Made by a program: the position numbers and the translations under genes
In this document: piece by piece, positions 35,825-47,579 of the stretch
Layout of the letters: every line of letters begins with the position of its first letter
Numbering within the stretch: position 1 is the first letter of the stretch
Origin: Cristatella mucedo
Taxonomy: Eukaryota; Bryozoa; Phylactolaemata; Cristatellidae
Length of the DNA stretch: 64,000 nt
Direction of reading: 5' to 3'
NCBI GenBank assembly: GCA_009760855.2
Contig: WPIO01000293.1
Location: 41,001 to 105,000 of the forward strand
Notes under the pieces: generated by a model
What the model was told of the DNA's origin: nothing
Databases searched by the model: none
Seen by the model: the letters and a program-made list of their open reading frames with translations, nothing else

Positions 35825-36115
35825 CAGTAACCCATCGACTTACGAAGGTTTGACTTATGAAAATTCTGAGATACGAGCTCGGACGCGATCACAAAAAAAA
35901 AATTGAAAATCAAATTATTTTCAAGGAAACATTCAAAATTCATGTGCGATCGGTAGCATTGACAACGCCACAACCAGCGAAAATAAAACTACGTCTGACA
36001 GCGTCAGAAAGTATCCTACTGGAAGGTATCATCTAAAATTCGCGACTTGAAAAATTTGACTTGCGGCAGGTTTTATGGTCTCTCTCTCTCTATTTTGTAA
36101 GTCAAGGGCTGACTG
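35825..36115. mobile_element. pogo/Tigger-type MITE (291 bp)
   Basis: The terminal inverted repeats are imperfect: left CAGTAACCCATCGACTTAC; right, reverse complemented, CAGTCAGCCCTTGACTTAC. The element is flanked by TA on each side (35823-35824, 36116-36117), the Tc1/mariner/pogo target duplication. GAAAATTCTGAGATACGAGC inside is typical of such MITEs as I recall them. No transposase. Confidence 0.75.
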
Positions 36116-36389
36116 TACATTAATAAAAATGCAAAGTTCTGTTATGACACTAGATAAGCGATCTATCACTAGTATTACTATGATTATTCTTCTATGAATT
36201 TAATTGTGCCTCATGGTGGGCAAACAGTGGGCTAGATTTTCCACCTCTAAAATTTGATGACACTTCGTCCTGGTTCTTAGCTATGGCATATTACTTAAGA
36301 GACCGTAAAATGTTGTACCCCTTGAACTTCGCTCGTGGCTTTGTAGCACAATGCCAGCCTGACTCAGTTTTAGAGCGAATGAAAATTGC

Positions 36390-36670
36390 TCAGCAGGAAA
36401 CACTTCTGTTCTAGAACAAGAGGACGCAGCCATCGTAGTAGGGTGATTGAAATTGGCTGATCTGTCAACCCTATAGTACATGCCAGCAATTTGAGAATAG
36501 GACAACGCTTGCCAAGGGTCGACGTCGCCGCCAGCCATTCCAGATTTGCTGGACGGTTTCCGTGAGAACAAAAGAAGTGGACGAAGAGTATCTGGGTTCT
36601 CGAGATATGAGCAAGGGGACGCTGAGGTGATTGATATTGGCTGAGTTGTCAACCGCATAGTCCCAGCTAG
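36390..36670. repeat. Diverged tandem duplication, period about 185 bp
   Basis: GTGATTGAAATTGGCTGATC at about 36449 and GTGATTGATATTGGCTGAGT at about 36629, each followed by TGTCAACC.CATAGT, with weaker similarity around them. Confidence 0.6.
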
Positions 36671-36689
36671 TTAGATAATGATAGGGCCT

Positions 36690-37395
36690 CTTCTTCATCT
36701 TCTGCTCCGTCTCGACGCCGCTGCCGGTAGTTGCCCGGCTCGTTTTCTCTGAAAGCGGGGAAGGAGGGTGGGCTGTTCTTCGGCGACTGAGGGACAGGAC
36801 GAGAAAGCGCGAGGAGGATTCGGTGGACGCCACCTAATATGGTCGTATAGCGCCAGTGCTCGCATGTGTGTGTTTCTTCTGTGTTTCGTGTGTGTGCGCG
36901 TGCACGTGGTCTCGCCAAGAGTACTTGGTGTAACGTGTCAGCGATTCTTGCCGTAATGTGGAGGCGAAGAGTCCTAGTTCTCGGGTCAGGGTCAAGGCTC
37001 CGGTTCGGGCTTCTCCTATTTGGGTCGTTCCCCGCAATAGCCGTAGGTAGCTTAAGTGCAGGGACGTATTCCCCCCCCCCCCCACAAAAGTGCTTGTGCT
37101 GTTGAAAGAATGCGAGGAGTGCAGAGATGAAGCTGAAGCTAAACGCGCAGCGACTGTGTGCGCTTGCGAATAAAGCTCAGTTAAATCCCCAATTTGTGTG
37201 TATCGCTTTCCAATTCACGCCGCGGACTCACGACGCCCTTTAGTAACAATAAGTAGGCCAGCGCCAGAAACACATATTTTGCGTGGCGGCCTGCTTATTG
37301 CGCGTAGAAGTGAACCGAACGGCATCAGGCGGTAGGTTACGCCGCTAGTTAAGCGGCAGGTGAAGCCTCCTCCGCCGAGCCTTCGGTATTAAAAT
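36690..37395 (+). mobile_element. LTR-X relative, partial
   Basis: Matches the reverse complement of LTR-X in order: GGCTCGTTTTCTCTGAAAGC and GGACAGGACGAG (right of LINE-B in the other copy), directly followed by GGAGGATTCGGTGGACGCC (left of LINE-B), then CGAATAAAGCTCAG at 37167 and the GCCGAGCCTTCGG end. It therefore shows the LTR without LINE-B. About 490 bp corresponding to 17160-17650 are missing. A 14-base C run lies at 37069-37082. Confidence 0.75.
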
Positions 37396-37439
37396 TTTCT
37401 TATTGCCTCTAGGTTTTAGTCGTCCTCTATCGCACTCTG

Positions 37440-38505
37440 GAAAAAAAAGTGATGAAGGCCCATGAAACACGATATCACTTTTATGCTAACGATACTCAGC
37501 TGCATTTGTCATTCAAACCGTCGCAATCTGCTGCCTTGCCGACATTCGATCCTGGATGTCGGAAAACTTGTTCAAACTAAATGACGATAAAAACCAAACT
37601 GCTGCTCACAGGTCACCCTAATCATGTGGCTGGATTTAAAAGGCTTTGCTCTTCTTATAGGTGGTGCGACCATCACCACGTGCTCGAAGTTAAGGATTCC
37701 TTTTTCGACTTCTGCCTTAATTTGAATCGCTTCGTTCAGAAAATTACTTCTACAGCTAGCCACCACGTGTCCGATCCCTATCCAAGATTAGGCGCTGCCT
37801 TTCACAGTGGCTTACAAAATATGTACCTAGCTCCTTAGTTCTGTCTTGGCTGGATTGCTGTCATTCTCTTTTTTTTTTTTTTTCAAAAAGCAACTAGGCC
37901 ACTGCAGCTGACTATGAATATGGCTGCAAGGCTAGTCTTCAAGTCCCAGAGGTTTTGAGCACGCGTTTTCCTTTGCTAAAAGAGAAAGGGTGGATGCCGT
38001 TTCAGCAACGCTACAGAGCAAAGTCTCTCACCTTGACCCACAAGCCCGCCGCGGCTTGGCTCCTTCGTACCTTGTTGACTGCTGCACCGATGTCAGTCTC
38101 TTCACGCCCTCAGGTCCTGTGTGGACAATAAATTAGCTGTCTCGTTCCTCCGCTTAAAGATCGTTAGCGACAGAACCTTTAGCTCGGCAGGTCCTAGGCT
38201 GTGGAACTCGCTTCCACAAATATTACACAACGACAACTACTCTCCTGCTGCCAACTCTGGCTCATCATTTTCAGCGGTCCTGAGGTGCTACTTCCATGCT
38301 ACTGACTACCTCAACTGCTCTCCTGACTCTGCTATGCTTCCCACTTTCTCTTTGTTGCGCGACAAACGAATTCTGTTGGCTGCCAAATGTGTACCGAAAG
38401 CCGCTTAGGCTGTGAGTGTGATATACAAATCTCTCCCACGTAACACCCACACGGTCTTTATGGCTTTGTAGAGTTACAGATGGAACAATTACATTACATA
38501 CATCC
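37440..38505 (+). pseudogene. LINE-B, degenerate copy
   Basis: Collinear with the copy at 40508 from the catalytic box (FYADD has become FYAND) to an ACATT-type tail at 38492-38505. Many frameshifts and a poly-T insertion at 37869-37884 break it; the best residual frame is NKLAVSFLRLKIVSDRTFSS and onward (38121-38408). It directly follows the LTR-X relative. Confidence 0.8.
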
Positions 38506-39025
38506 GGCCATGGCCATATTTGTTTTACCCCCCGGCCTACCGTGTGACCCCGTTTCGCATCACAGCCGTCTGGTCCCAGTCAAGCAAAGCTAGCCTGGGT
38601 AAACCTTTGCCGCATAAGTTGAATTCTTTTCGAAACAGCAAGCTCCTCGGCCTCGCGTCTAACCAAGTGCGACGTATAGTAAAGCTTGCTTGAGAGGGTA
38701 GCGATTGCTAAATTGGCACCCTTTGATATTCTGAAAGTTAGCGTAATCGCACAGGCCTCGGATACCATATTATTATTGGCCAATACTCAAAAAATGTTGC
38801 ATATAAGGGCAGGCGGATGTGGGTACCTACTTCGAAATCATTACATAACAGACGACGGCCCGGGGAAACGCTTCAATCATTGTTGATGTCAGACATTTGT
38901 GTCACTATTAAGCGAGTTTTAACTATGGTACAAGTTTACCCACCAGAGAGCCACAGTAAATAAAACTTACCATATGCAATAGTATGACTTGCCCAACACG
39001 TGCGTTTTGAAGTTAAAGTTGAAGT
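38506..39025. other. Nothing recognised
   Basis: Short ORFs only; no repeat that I could match. Confidence 0.4.
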
Positions 39026-39289
39026 TTAAGTCGATCCCGGCCATGAGCTGCATGGCGCAAGCCCAATATCTCCACCACCAAAGCCTACAAGAAGCGATTT
39101 CTTGGTATAGCCAGAAATCGTAGTTTCCGGTTTCTCGAGCCGAACATCGAGCTTCCCGCTTTGCACCAACGGAGCATCGACTGGGGCCTGCAGCAGCACT
39201 AAATAGGTCATCTTTTGGCCCATGAGATCTTTTAGATTCACCGTATTGTAATTGATTTGATCTCTTGGATTAATTATTAACTAGCAGTA
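39026..39289 (-). CDS. Unidentified open segment, possible last exon
   Basis: On the minus strand the frame runs LIINPRDQINYNTVNLKD, then LMGQKMTYLVLLQAPVDAPL, VQSGKLDVRLEKPE and a glycine-rich KKSLLVGFGGGDIGL stretch before TAA. Codon choice and composition look more protein-like than in neighbouring ORFs. A weak acceptor (CTACTGCTAG) precedes it. I do not recognise the family. It could be a terminal exon or chance. Confidence 0.25.
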
Positions 39290-39374
39290 GTAAGTTCAAA
39301 GCGGCTGCCGTCATTGGTGTACTCTCCACTTCTAGCCTTCCAACGATCTCAGCAAACAGAATTCAGACACGTGC

Positions 39375-39695
39375 CAGTGCAATTCGTCACCACGGCTGGC
39401 GAATCTCTATACGACAGGGGCGACAGATAACTTCAGGGAATGGAAATGGCATTCTTAGCTTATCACAACTAGTTCATGCTCACAAAATTCATAAATGTTT
39501 TATTTTATAAAAAAATTAAAAGCAAAAGTCAGTGCAGTTTAGTTAACAATAGACACTTCAACGTTGGTGACTCGCTAACTCCACATCATCTAATGCACCT
39601 AGTAGTATCTAAGAATTAGGAATTCCTCGACACTCATTTCGTTTCCAGACTTTAGCGATACCGTCCATTCAAGGGCAGAGCCAAGAGCAACCACA
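39375..39695. repeat. Repeat R5, uninterrupted paralogue
   Basis: Continuous counterpart of 16340-16449 plus 20009-20260. The LINE-A insertion point corresponds to about 39462 (AGCTTATCACAACTAG). Confidence 0.7.
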
Positions 39696-40049
39696 CTTGC
39701 ATGCTAACCATGTCACCTATAACTTGATCTTCATGGGTAGACAATTTGTTCAAGTTTCCTGTAAACAATTTGCTAGCTAATACTGAGAGGCCTCACTCCC
39801 TAGATAATAGCAGCTCGGCCGAAAAGTATTCAGCCTTCTTTATTTGAAAACCAGTGTACATATTAGTTAGCTTCCGTTAGGTCCTCTTTGACTAAAGCAA
39901 TTGAAGAATCGCAACCTGTAAGCTTCCTTAAAGGATTCTCAGAGTTTTCTGCATGCGATGTGGCTACCTAATAAGGTCTAGTAAAGAGAGCTAACCTACT
40001 GAAGACCTACCCTTAAAGATCTGAATACGCCATACCATAACCGTGGTGT
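39696..40049. other. Nothing recognised
   Basis: No ORF or repeat that I can support. Confidence 0.4.
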
Positions 40050-40195
40050 TCTCGTTGCTTAATGAGCATGTGCTTCCACTTACCGCTCGATCTTCCTTCT
40101 TCTTCAGCAATTGTATAGTGCCTAGTAAGCGATTAAGCGATCAGTGGACGTGTTATTAAATCCACTGTAATTTTTATTTATTATTATTATTATAA
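40050..40195 (+). mobile_element. LINE-A 3' terminal fragment
   Basis: Decayed terminal block (TGTATAGTGCCTAGTAAGCG) and a TTATT/ATT-rich tail. Confidence 0.65.
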
Positions 40196-40507
40196 GAATT
40201 TTCAAACGAATTTTGGAAGTGAGTTCACAGCCTAGGACGTCCACATCAAGAGCTTTTGGAGCCAACGGTCTTAAAGCGATCATCTGTGCAGTAAAGGGGG
40301 ACGTCTGCATTCGCTGATTGGGTACCAAGCATCGCTTTATATGTCAGCTATGGTGAGCACGTAGCATATCAGCTGCATGCCCGAGGCGGGTGCAGGTAAG
40401 TTAGCGTAACCCTAGCGAGCAGTTTGCAGATGCATCGTTGCTAACTGATTAATTGTCCATAATTTAGGCGATGCCCTTGGAGGCTGATGCCAGTAGAAAA
40501 GTGATTG

Positions 40508-41692
40508 CGTGTGGGAGTCAGGTCTCAGACACGAGAAGGGTCACCTGTGGAGTCCCTCAAGGGTCTGTACTCACTCCCTTGCTGTTCTCCATTTATACAC
40601 AACCTCTGGGAAAAGTGATTAAGACCCATGGAATAGGATATCACTTCTATGCTGACGATACTCAGTTGTATTTGTCGTTTAAACCGTCGGAATCTGCGGC
40701 AGCAACTGAGAAACTGAATGCTTGCCTTGCCGATATTCGATCCTGGATGTCGGAAAACTTCCTGACATTAAGTGATGATAAAACCAAACTGCTACTCAAA
40801 GGACACCCTAAGCGCGTAGCTGGATTAAAAGGCTTTGCTGTTCTAATAGGTGATGCTAGTGTGCGACCATCACAACGTGCTATAAATTTAGGTGTCGTTT
40901 TCGACAGCTGCCTCAATTTCAAAAGCTTCATTCAGAAGTCTGCTTTTTTAGCTAGCCATCACATCCTATTCCTATCCAAGATTAGGAGCTGCCTCCCACA
41001 GTGGCTTGTAAAAAATTTAACTAGCTCTTTAGTTCTGTCTCGGCTTAATTATTGTAATTCCTTTTGGCTGGGCTTCCAAAGAAAGCTATTAGGCCACTGC
41101 ATTGGACTATGAACACGGCTGCAAGGCTAGTCTTCGAGTCCCAACGGTTTGAGCACGTGTCTCCTTTTCTGAAAGCGCTAGGATGGTTGCCGGTTGAGCA
41201 AAGGATGCAGAGCAAAGGTCTTACGCTGACCAACAAGGCCCGCCACGGCTTGGCTCCTTCGTACCTAGCTGAACTGATGCATCAGTTTCAGCCTGTTCAC
41301 GCCCTCAGGTCCTGTGTGAACAATAAATTAGCTGTCCCATTCCTCCGCTTACAGACCGTTGGCGGTAGAAGCTTTAGCTCTGCAGGTCCTAGACTGTGGA
41401 ACTTGCTTCCACAATTCTTACGCAATGACAACTACTCTCCAACTGCCGACTATGGCACATCTTTTTCAGCGGTCCTGAGCTGCTACTTCTATGCTACTCA
41501 CTACCTGAACTGCTCTCCTGACTCTGCTTTGCTTACCACTTTCTCTTTGTTGCGTGAGACGAAGTCTGATGGCTACCGAATGCGTACCGAAAGCCGCTTA
41601 AGCTGTGAGTGTGCTATACAAAACTCTCCTGCGTAACACCTACTTGGTGTTTATGACTTTGTGCAGTTACAGGCGGAGATACATTACATTAC
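40508..41692 (+). pseudogene. LINE-B, best-preserved copy
   Basis: Two overlapping frames (40471-41112 and 41064-41636) together cover the C-terminal RT of [25 protein letters not shown], the catalytic box [30 protein letters not shown], and the C-terminal ALGWLPVEQRMQSKG and GPRLWNLLPQFLRNDN. A single base loss near 41060 (TTCCTTTTGG, where the copy at 18.57 kb has one more C) causes the frameshift; no internal stop is seen otherwise. The tail is (ACATT)3 at 41678-41692. It is 5' truncated, lacking the endonuclease and most RT fingers, so it is dead on arrival. It is the closest to intact LINE-B coding sequence here. Confidence 0.9.
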
Positions 41693-42339
41693 ATTGCAGA
41701 CTTAAGCGACGGCTTACTGAAGTGCAACAACTGCGGCTAAAAGAGTAGTGTGGTTTCTCCAAAATCTTTACTTGCAAGCAGTCCTACCTGCGCAATGACC
41801 ATGAATCTCTGGCTGCCATTTCTCCACTTTAGCTATGCACGGCGTTTTGTACTGAGGTAGTAGTTGGCGGTAGAGGAGAGTAACGCACGGCACCGCGGTT
41901 TACGTCGCGTGCGACAGAAGAGCGTCGCTTAGGGAGTTTTTGACGAGGGTACTGTCGAGAGCGGCGGCGACTGTCAGTTGGCGGCCTCTCTTCAATACCA
42001 CGTTTACTACACCGTTCCCGTTCCTTAGGAGCAACTGTGCGAGGCGCTATTTTGGGGGAGGGGTTGCAAATGAGCGACGCGGTGTGCGCTCGCATACGCG
42101 CCAATTTTGTGTCCGCACGCGACCTCTTGCTGTAGTTTTTCCTTTTCCGCGACCCGCGCTGCGACTCCATTTCGCTAGACGCAAAACGTAAATTTGCAGT
42201 ATTCTTTTTCGAGAGCGTGACATGCCAAAAGCACTGAGAAATTCTGCAGGGAAGCTCTGCAGCAGAGCGCTGTATAGCCCGTTTTATATATGGTTGCATA
42301 GCCCAGCTGATGTGTAGTGGATTTGTAATAGGTCGTAGA
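41693..42339. other. CpG-rich stretch, no recognised gene
   Basis: A 198-codon minus ORF (41829-42425) is rich in arginine and serine, as expected from GC-rich DNA in an open frame, with no domain. An overlapping plus ORF occupies 41940-42191. It could be a promoter-type CpG island. Confidence 0.35.
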
Positions 42340-42390
42340 TATCTCTTTATGGGCACTTTACTTAGCTGCAAAGGAAGCACGACCGTATTG
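42340..42390 (-). mobile_element. LINE-A terminal scrap
   Basis: TCTCTTTATGGGCACTTTAC then AGCTGCAAAGGAAGCACGA. Confidence 0.5.
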
Positions 42391-42616
42391 GCCGTGACAC
42401 TGTTCGCCTTGAAGCCAACATTCACGGGTTCATGCCTTCTTTACCGAAGCGAATCGAAAATTTCAGAATACTGTAATCTATCTGTGGGGCTTACTGGAGC
42501 CAACTTTTACTCGACCGCGTCGCTACACGATGACAGTAAAGTCTGCCTACTTTCAGCAACACAGCAGAGCTATTTGAAGAGTCGATGCATGTGTATATGA
42601 CTTACTGACAAAAATA

Positions 42617-42662
42617 ATGCTAATAATAATAATACATTTGTATAGTAACCTCAGAAAAAGAT
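42617..42662 (-). mobile_element. LINE-A tail scrap
   Basis: TAATAATAATAATACATTTG and TAACCTCAGAAAAAGATGAA match the reversed tail and terminal block. Confidence 0.55.
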
Positions 42663-42692
42663 GAATCTGTCCGTCTGTCTGTCTGTTTTTTA

Positions 42693-42733
<41 letters not shown>

Positions 42734-42770
42734 GGCCTTCTGTCTCTCTGTCTGTCTGTCTCCTCTCCTC

Positions 42771-42832
<62 letters not shown>

Positions 42833-42896
42833 TCTCCCTCCCTCTCCCCTCCCTATCGCTCTCTCCCTCCCACTCTCTCTCTCACTCTCTCTCTCA

Positions 42897-42952
<56 letters not shown>

Positions 42953-42965
42953 CTCTCTCCTCTAT
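42663..42965. repeat. (TCTG)n then (CT)n microsatellite cluster
   Basis: TCTG/TGTC repeats at about 42666-42765, then CT-rich runs with CCCTC interruptions to about 42965. Confidence 0.97.
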
Positions 42966-44038
42966 CTCTTCTTTCTCTCTCCCCAGACCCTTCCCTTTTT
43001 GGCGCTTCCATCGCTTGAGATCGAGAATGTTGACGACGGCTGATGTACAGCTACTGAGAAGCTGTAAATCAGCCGTTCAATAGTACCCATGCCCGACAAT
43101 ATCTATAGTGGGTAGTACAAAATAAAAATGAAATATTTCTGGTTCACTTCGGACTAGCTAAATCACTGTCTAGTCACTTACCGTGTGCTGGGAAGGAAGT
43201 ACGATTCAGCGGTACCCGATGAGCGATAACGTGCAGAATGTCAGCATATAAATCAATACAGTGCAAGGACAATTTGTGCGAATAGAGCACATAATGTGAG
43301 GAGTAGGCTTATTTTGAAAAACTTCTTATTTTTTGAGAAACATTTCCTAGTGGCAAGCAAGAGCCAGAAAAGGCGAAGGAAATTAAATATGGATGACAAA
43401 TTCTTTGATTCGAAGCTAGGCTGGTGTCTGTGGACTCGATAAGCTGAGAGAAGGCAGTCAGAGAGTCAATCGTCAATTCTCAACCTCGTCCTAAGCAGAA
43501 CGGCGAATTTTTTAAATTTACTCCGTCAGCTTTTCACGACCTTCTTCACACATTCGTTATGCTTGGCACACAAAAACTACTCAAGATCTACAAGCAGCAA
43601 AGCCACCGTCGTTCAAAAACGCACGACGTACCGCCGGAGCCGCCCACCATTTTTGGACCCGTCTCAGTTGGCCTCGGGCCAGCAGCTTTACAAAGCAGGG
43701 GAGAGCTCGCTACGACCAAGGCGTCTCACACTGATTGGATTAATGCCAGCAAATCGCTTACTGATCAGCACGCACTTGTGCCCTGACGCACATGCCATCC
43801 GACAGGCCATCGTAGGTGCTTTTGGATACTGTTGCCCCGAGGTGCTGCGGTCTAATTCCCCCAACGCTGCGTGCTGCAGTTTGACCTGCCCGGGCAATCT
43901 CCTTTTCTCACAGATATTATATTTCGTATCTGTAATTCATCAACATGAAAAATTAAGGCATCAGCTCGATACGATGTGATATAGGATTAACATATATGCT
44001 GGACCCCGAAACAAGAACCATATGATCATCACGTATCT
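42966..44038. other. Nothing recognised
   Basis: Overlapping plus ORFs at 43559-43786 and 43563-43979 have no family match that I know. Confidence 0.4.
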
Positions 44039-44283
44039 GTGTACACACTCCATGCACTGTACATCCTCATAGATGTATCTCGATACATATATATATCCTC
44101 CCCACAGATGCTATCGTATCTTATCCATCATAGCACATATTTGTATATCCTCATAGATGGTAATAGATTACATATTATATCCTCCTCCTATACAGATTTA
44201 TATATAGTCAATGTATACTCATCTATGTATATCATCAGAGACTGTATTATAGATACACATATATATCCTCCCATAGATGAGTC
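44039..44283. repeat. Degenerate AT-rich minisatellite
   Basis: A motif like TATATCCTC, a few bases, then ATAGATG recurs at about 44063, 44090, 44143, 44176 and 44263 with irregular spacing. Confidence 0.65.
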
Positions 44284-45699
44284 GATCGGAGTGCGAATCG
44301 GCCATTCGTGCTGCTTCCCACTCTAGCCCTCTCCACTCGCTCGTTCGAGTGAGACGCCGCCCTTCCAATCGACGACACGTCGCGTACCATTCGTTGCGCC
44401 ACCCAGAGACACGATCGCAGGGGGGGGGGGGCCTTTCCAGAAATCTGCGAGTCTGCAGACGATGCACGTTGACCGAGCTGCCGGTGAACCAAGCTGCTGA
44501 ACTAACGCGAGAGCCGTCTCTCTGCTGGACGGTGGCCATCCAGTGGCACCGTCGAGGGGCGGGGCGAACGAGCCGACCCGGTGACAGCGGCAAGCTCGTT
44601 CCTCTAGAGAAGGCGTCCCCGGTCTGCCGCTCTCTCTCCGTAAAAACCGGAAGCCGAGGTTTGCTCATTGGCGGAAGCTTTAACCACCGACTCCGGGACC
44701 GAAGCTTTCACCCTAGTGGACCCGAGAGGTAATCATTTCGAAGCTGCAGCGGCAGATTGGTCAAAGGGTGGCAGTCTTGGAAAATTGTTGCTAGGCAGTG
44801 AGCTGCCAGAACAAATGCTGACAATTTGTTGATGATTCCTTGCCATCATTGTCACTGCACCCTCATCAAAGTCTCTTGTCGCCTTCATTGAATCCCTGGG
44901 GCGCAGTTGAATGATTGAAGAAGCTCTATTCACCGTTTATAGGTGGCCTTGAAAGTACCCTATCCGAAAAAAAGCACATGTGAAATGGCGACATACAATC
45001 TGAAGAGACAAAAAACCAGGAATCGGGTGGGTACATTAAAACACTAGTATTTTAGGGCTGAAGATGCAAAAAGGTAAAACATAAATTTTCCCGAAAAATC
45101 AATTCTAAACAAATGTGTACTAGCAAGTTGGGGAATAAAAAAGTCGCAAAACTTGTTAGGAATAGACCAGGCCCACCTCAGTCCAAGTGGTGGTAGGGAT
45201 CACGCCTCAAACTCAGTTTATTCAGAAGCTTGTCTGATGTCTCAATTAGGTTTTTTAGTTTCACGATCTATCTCGTGAATGGCGACCGCCAGGTAAGCTG
45301 TAACTAGACGTAGGGCACAAAGAACTTGGCCTTGAATAACTGTTTTCGGTTCCGTGAGGCCCAATTTATTAGTGGCTCATGTATCGTGCGTGCGTATTTG
45401 ACAGCTACGTGGGTTTCATAATGCTACACCTTGTGTCTTTGACTCAGTATAAGCCTGCAATTAACTGGGAGTAAGAAAACTACGCAGCCATTGACCCAGC
45501 TTAGAAGGTCTGTTTGCACATTTTCTGAAGCGCGGCTGATATGCCACCCATATCAGAAGCACTAGCATGAGTAGTAACAGGTAGTAAATTCGAATTGAAT
45601 TATGATAAAAGCAACTGGCTAGTTAGGCTCTCAAAAACTACTAGGTTACGGAAGAATTGGGAAAACTTATTTTTCTCCAAATGGGGCTCTGATCTCGCA
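44284..45699. other. GC-rich patch then AT-rich DNA, no gene recognised
   Basis: 44290-44730 is CpG-rich with overlapping ORFs on both strands and a 12-base G run at 44421. The remainder shows no features. Confidence 0.35.
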
Positions 45700-46094
45700 A
45701 TCACATATCCTGTAAATTTTCATTAAATCTGGAGGTCCTGTTCCAAAGTGACTACTTTTTACCAGACGGCAAAATCAACAACTTCTTTCTGTGAGTCTTG
45801 TCTATTCTCAATTACGTTTTTTAAACTGCCAACTTTAGGCCGGGTTTTTTTTAGCAAGATTATTATATTGGCAGATTTTTTTTTTTTTTTTGACCCATGC
45901 GGGTGGTTTGACCTTCCCGACACAATTGGTTTTCGTGCCACGTTTAGAGTCTCTCTGACGCAGGCGATGCCTGCCCCAGGCGGCATGAGCAGCTTAGCCA
46001 AGCCTCTTGCTAGGTGCAATGCAGTTATCAACTTTACCCAAAGTTACCAAGCTTGGGCCCGGTGCACGTGCGCTACTCTGACACCAAATCGCGG

Positions 46095-46190
46095 CATCAA
46101 ATGTACAGCGCCTAGAAAGAGATTAAGTTTCTCTGAGGGCGCTTTAATCAAAGTGCAATTTTTTTATTGATTATTATTCTTATCAGCCCG
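46095..46190 (+). mobile_element. LINE-A 3' terminal fragment
   Basis: AGCGCCTAGAAAGAGATTAA is intact, but the following block has extra bases (GTTTCTCTGAGG and CTTTAATCAAAGTGC). Confidence 0.75.
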
Positions 46191-47579
46191 ATTCAGCCCT
46201 TGGCCGCTTGAAGCAAGGCCCCCTGCGTGCACGTTGGGCACCATGCTAGTGCCGCCCTCGGTCTGCAACCACCTACGTTTCCCTAAACGCTTTTCCTTTG
46301 ACACCCGGTAAAAGTTTAGTTGGGGTGAGACAGAAAACATGACCCACGTGGTGCGAAGGCAGGCGCGGAGGAGGAAATGCAAAGCTCATGAAAAAAAAAA
46401 GCTCTAAAAAAGAGGCTCTTTGGGCTTTCATAGCAAGCTTTTGACGGTCTTTTGCGTTGACTCTGACTTTTTTTGCTCTTGTTGTTTTGAAGCTGCTTCT
46501 TGCCCCGATACAAGTTTAAAATGTGGGCAGAAGTGATCTTTGCCTGTGCTAGCAGCCATGCTCAGCTCTGCATACGCGAGAGGTTTTTCTGTGGGAGTCC
46601 TAAGCTCCAATTCAGACTGAAAAAATGCCCTGGGAAGACAGTTGTACGCTAGGGGTTTTTTTTTTTGGTGGTGGTCCTTCCATCCGCAGCTTAACTTGCC
46701 CTAACTTTTTCCTGTTAGATGCTCTGCCCACTGTTAAAGCAAACTAGCAATATGTGGGCCTAGCTTCAGCGGCTTAGAAGACTTTTGTTTTATAACCCTG
46801 GCATTGGCTACTTCCTGACTGCCAAATTTGTTCAGTTTCTGTCATTACTGCTTTTTAAGCTCACGTGCAGAGCCAGGGTTACAAAGTAAATTAGTCAAAT
46901 GGGCTTGCGCAACTGTGTGCATAGCATTTAGCCCCGAGAACCCAGCGGCAAAAAAATACCCTTTTTGACATCCGCCTCCATCCACCAAGGTCCACAGTAA
47001 AATGTGTTAATTTGATGATCCCGAGGTCCGTTGTGACCTCCGGCCTAGTGGCATTAACTGGTGATTGCTGACCTCGAAACAAGGTCAAAGTGTGTTTTTT
47101 TTTTTTTTTTGGTGTTCTGTACGGACCAAGGTTTCCCGTGGGCTCGAGCCTTGTCGTGTAATGTACCTGTTATATTTCGTGAATAGAGATTTAGGTTTTT
47201 TTTCTTGGGGTGGTTTTTAGATATGAATTGCATTTTGTTATTTTTTTTGTTTTTACGGCACTCCTCAATCCCCATCTAGATGCTTTTTTTAGCATCATAA
47301 TGACGGCAGGGATCTCGAGCCCGACCGACGACACTTGATCCGTTTAAAGGCACTTCAGCACGTTCTTCCTTCTTGGGTCGTGCTTGGGTCGTACCGGGGG
47401 GGGGGCCGCAGACAAACCATTGTACCCACCCGACGCCCCGCCGCCCGACTGAGATCCTAAAAGGCAATGGCTAATATTTGCCGAGACTGTTGTTATTTCG
47501 CCCACAAAGTAGCTGCAGCAAACAGCCAGGAATAAACATCAGTAGCAGATAGGCGCTGAGCAAAAACATCGAGCGCAGG

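Noticed and set aside
41829-42425. 198-codon minus-strand ORF
   Set aside because: Arginine/serine-rich composition follows from CpG-rich DNA, with no domain, and similar-length ORFs overlap on the other strand.
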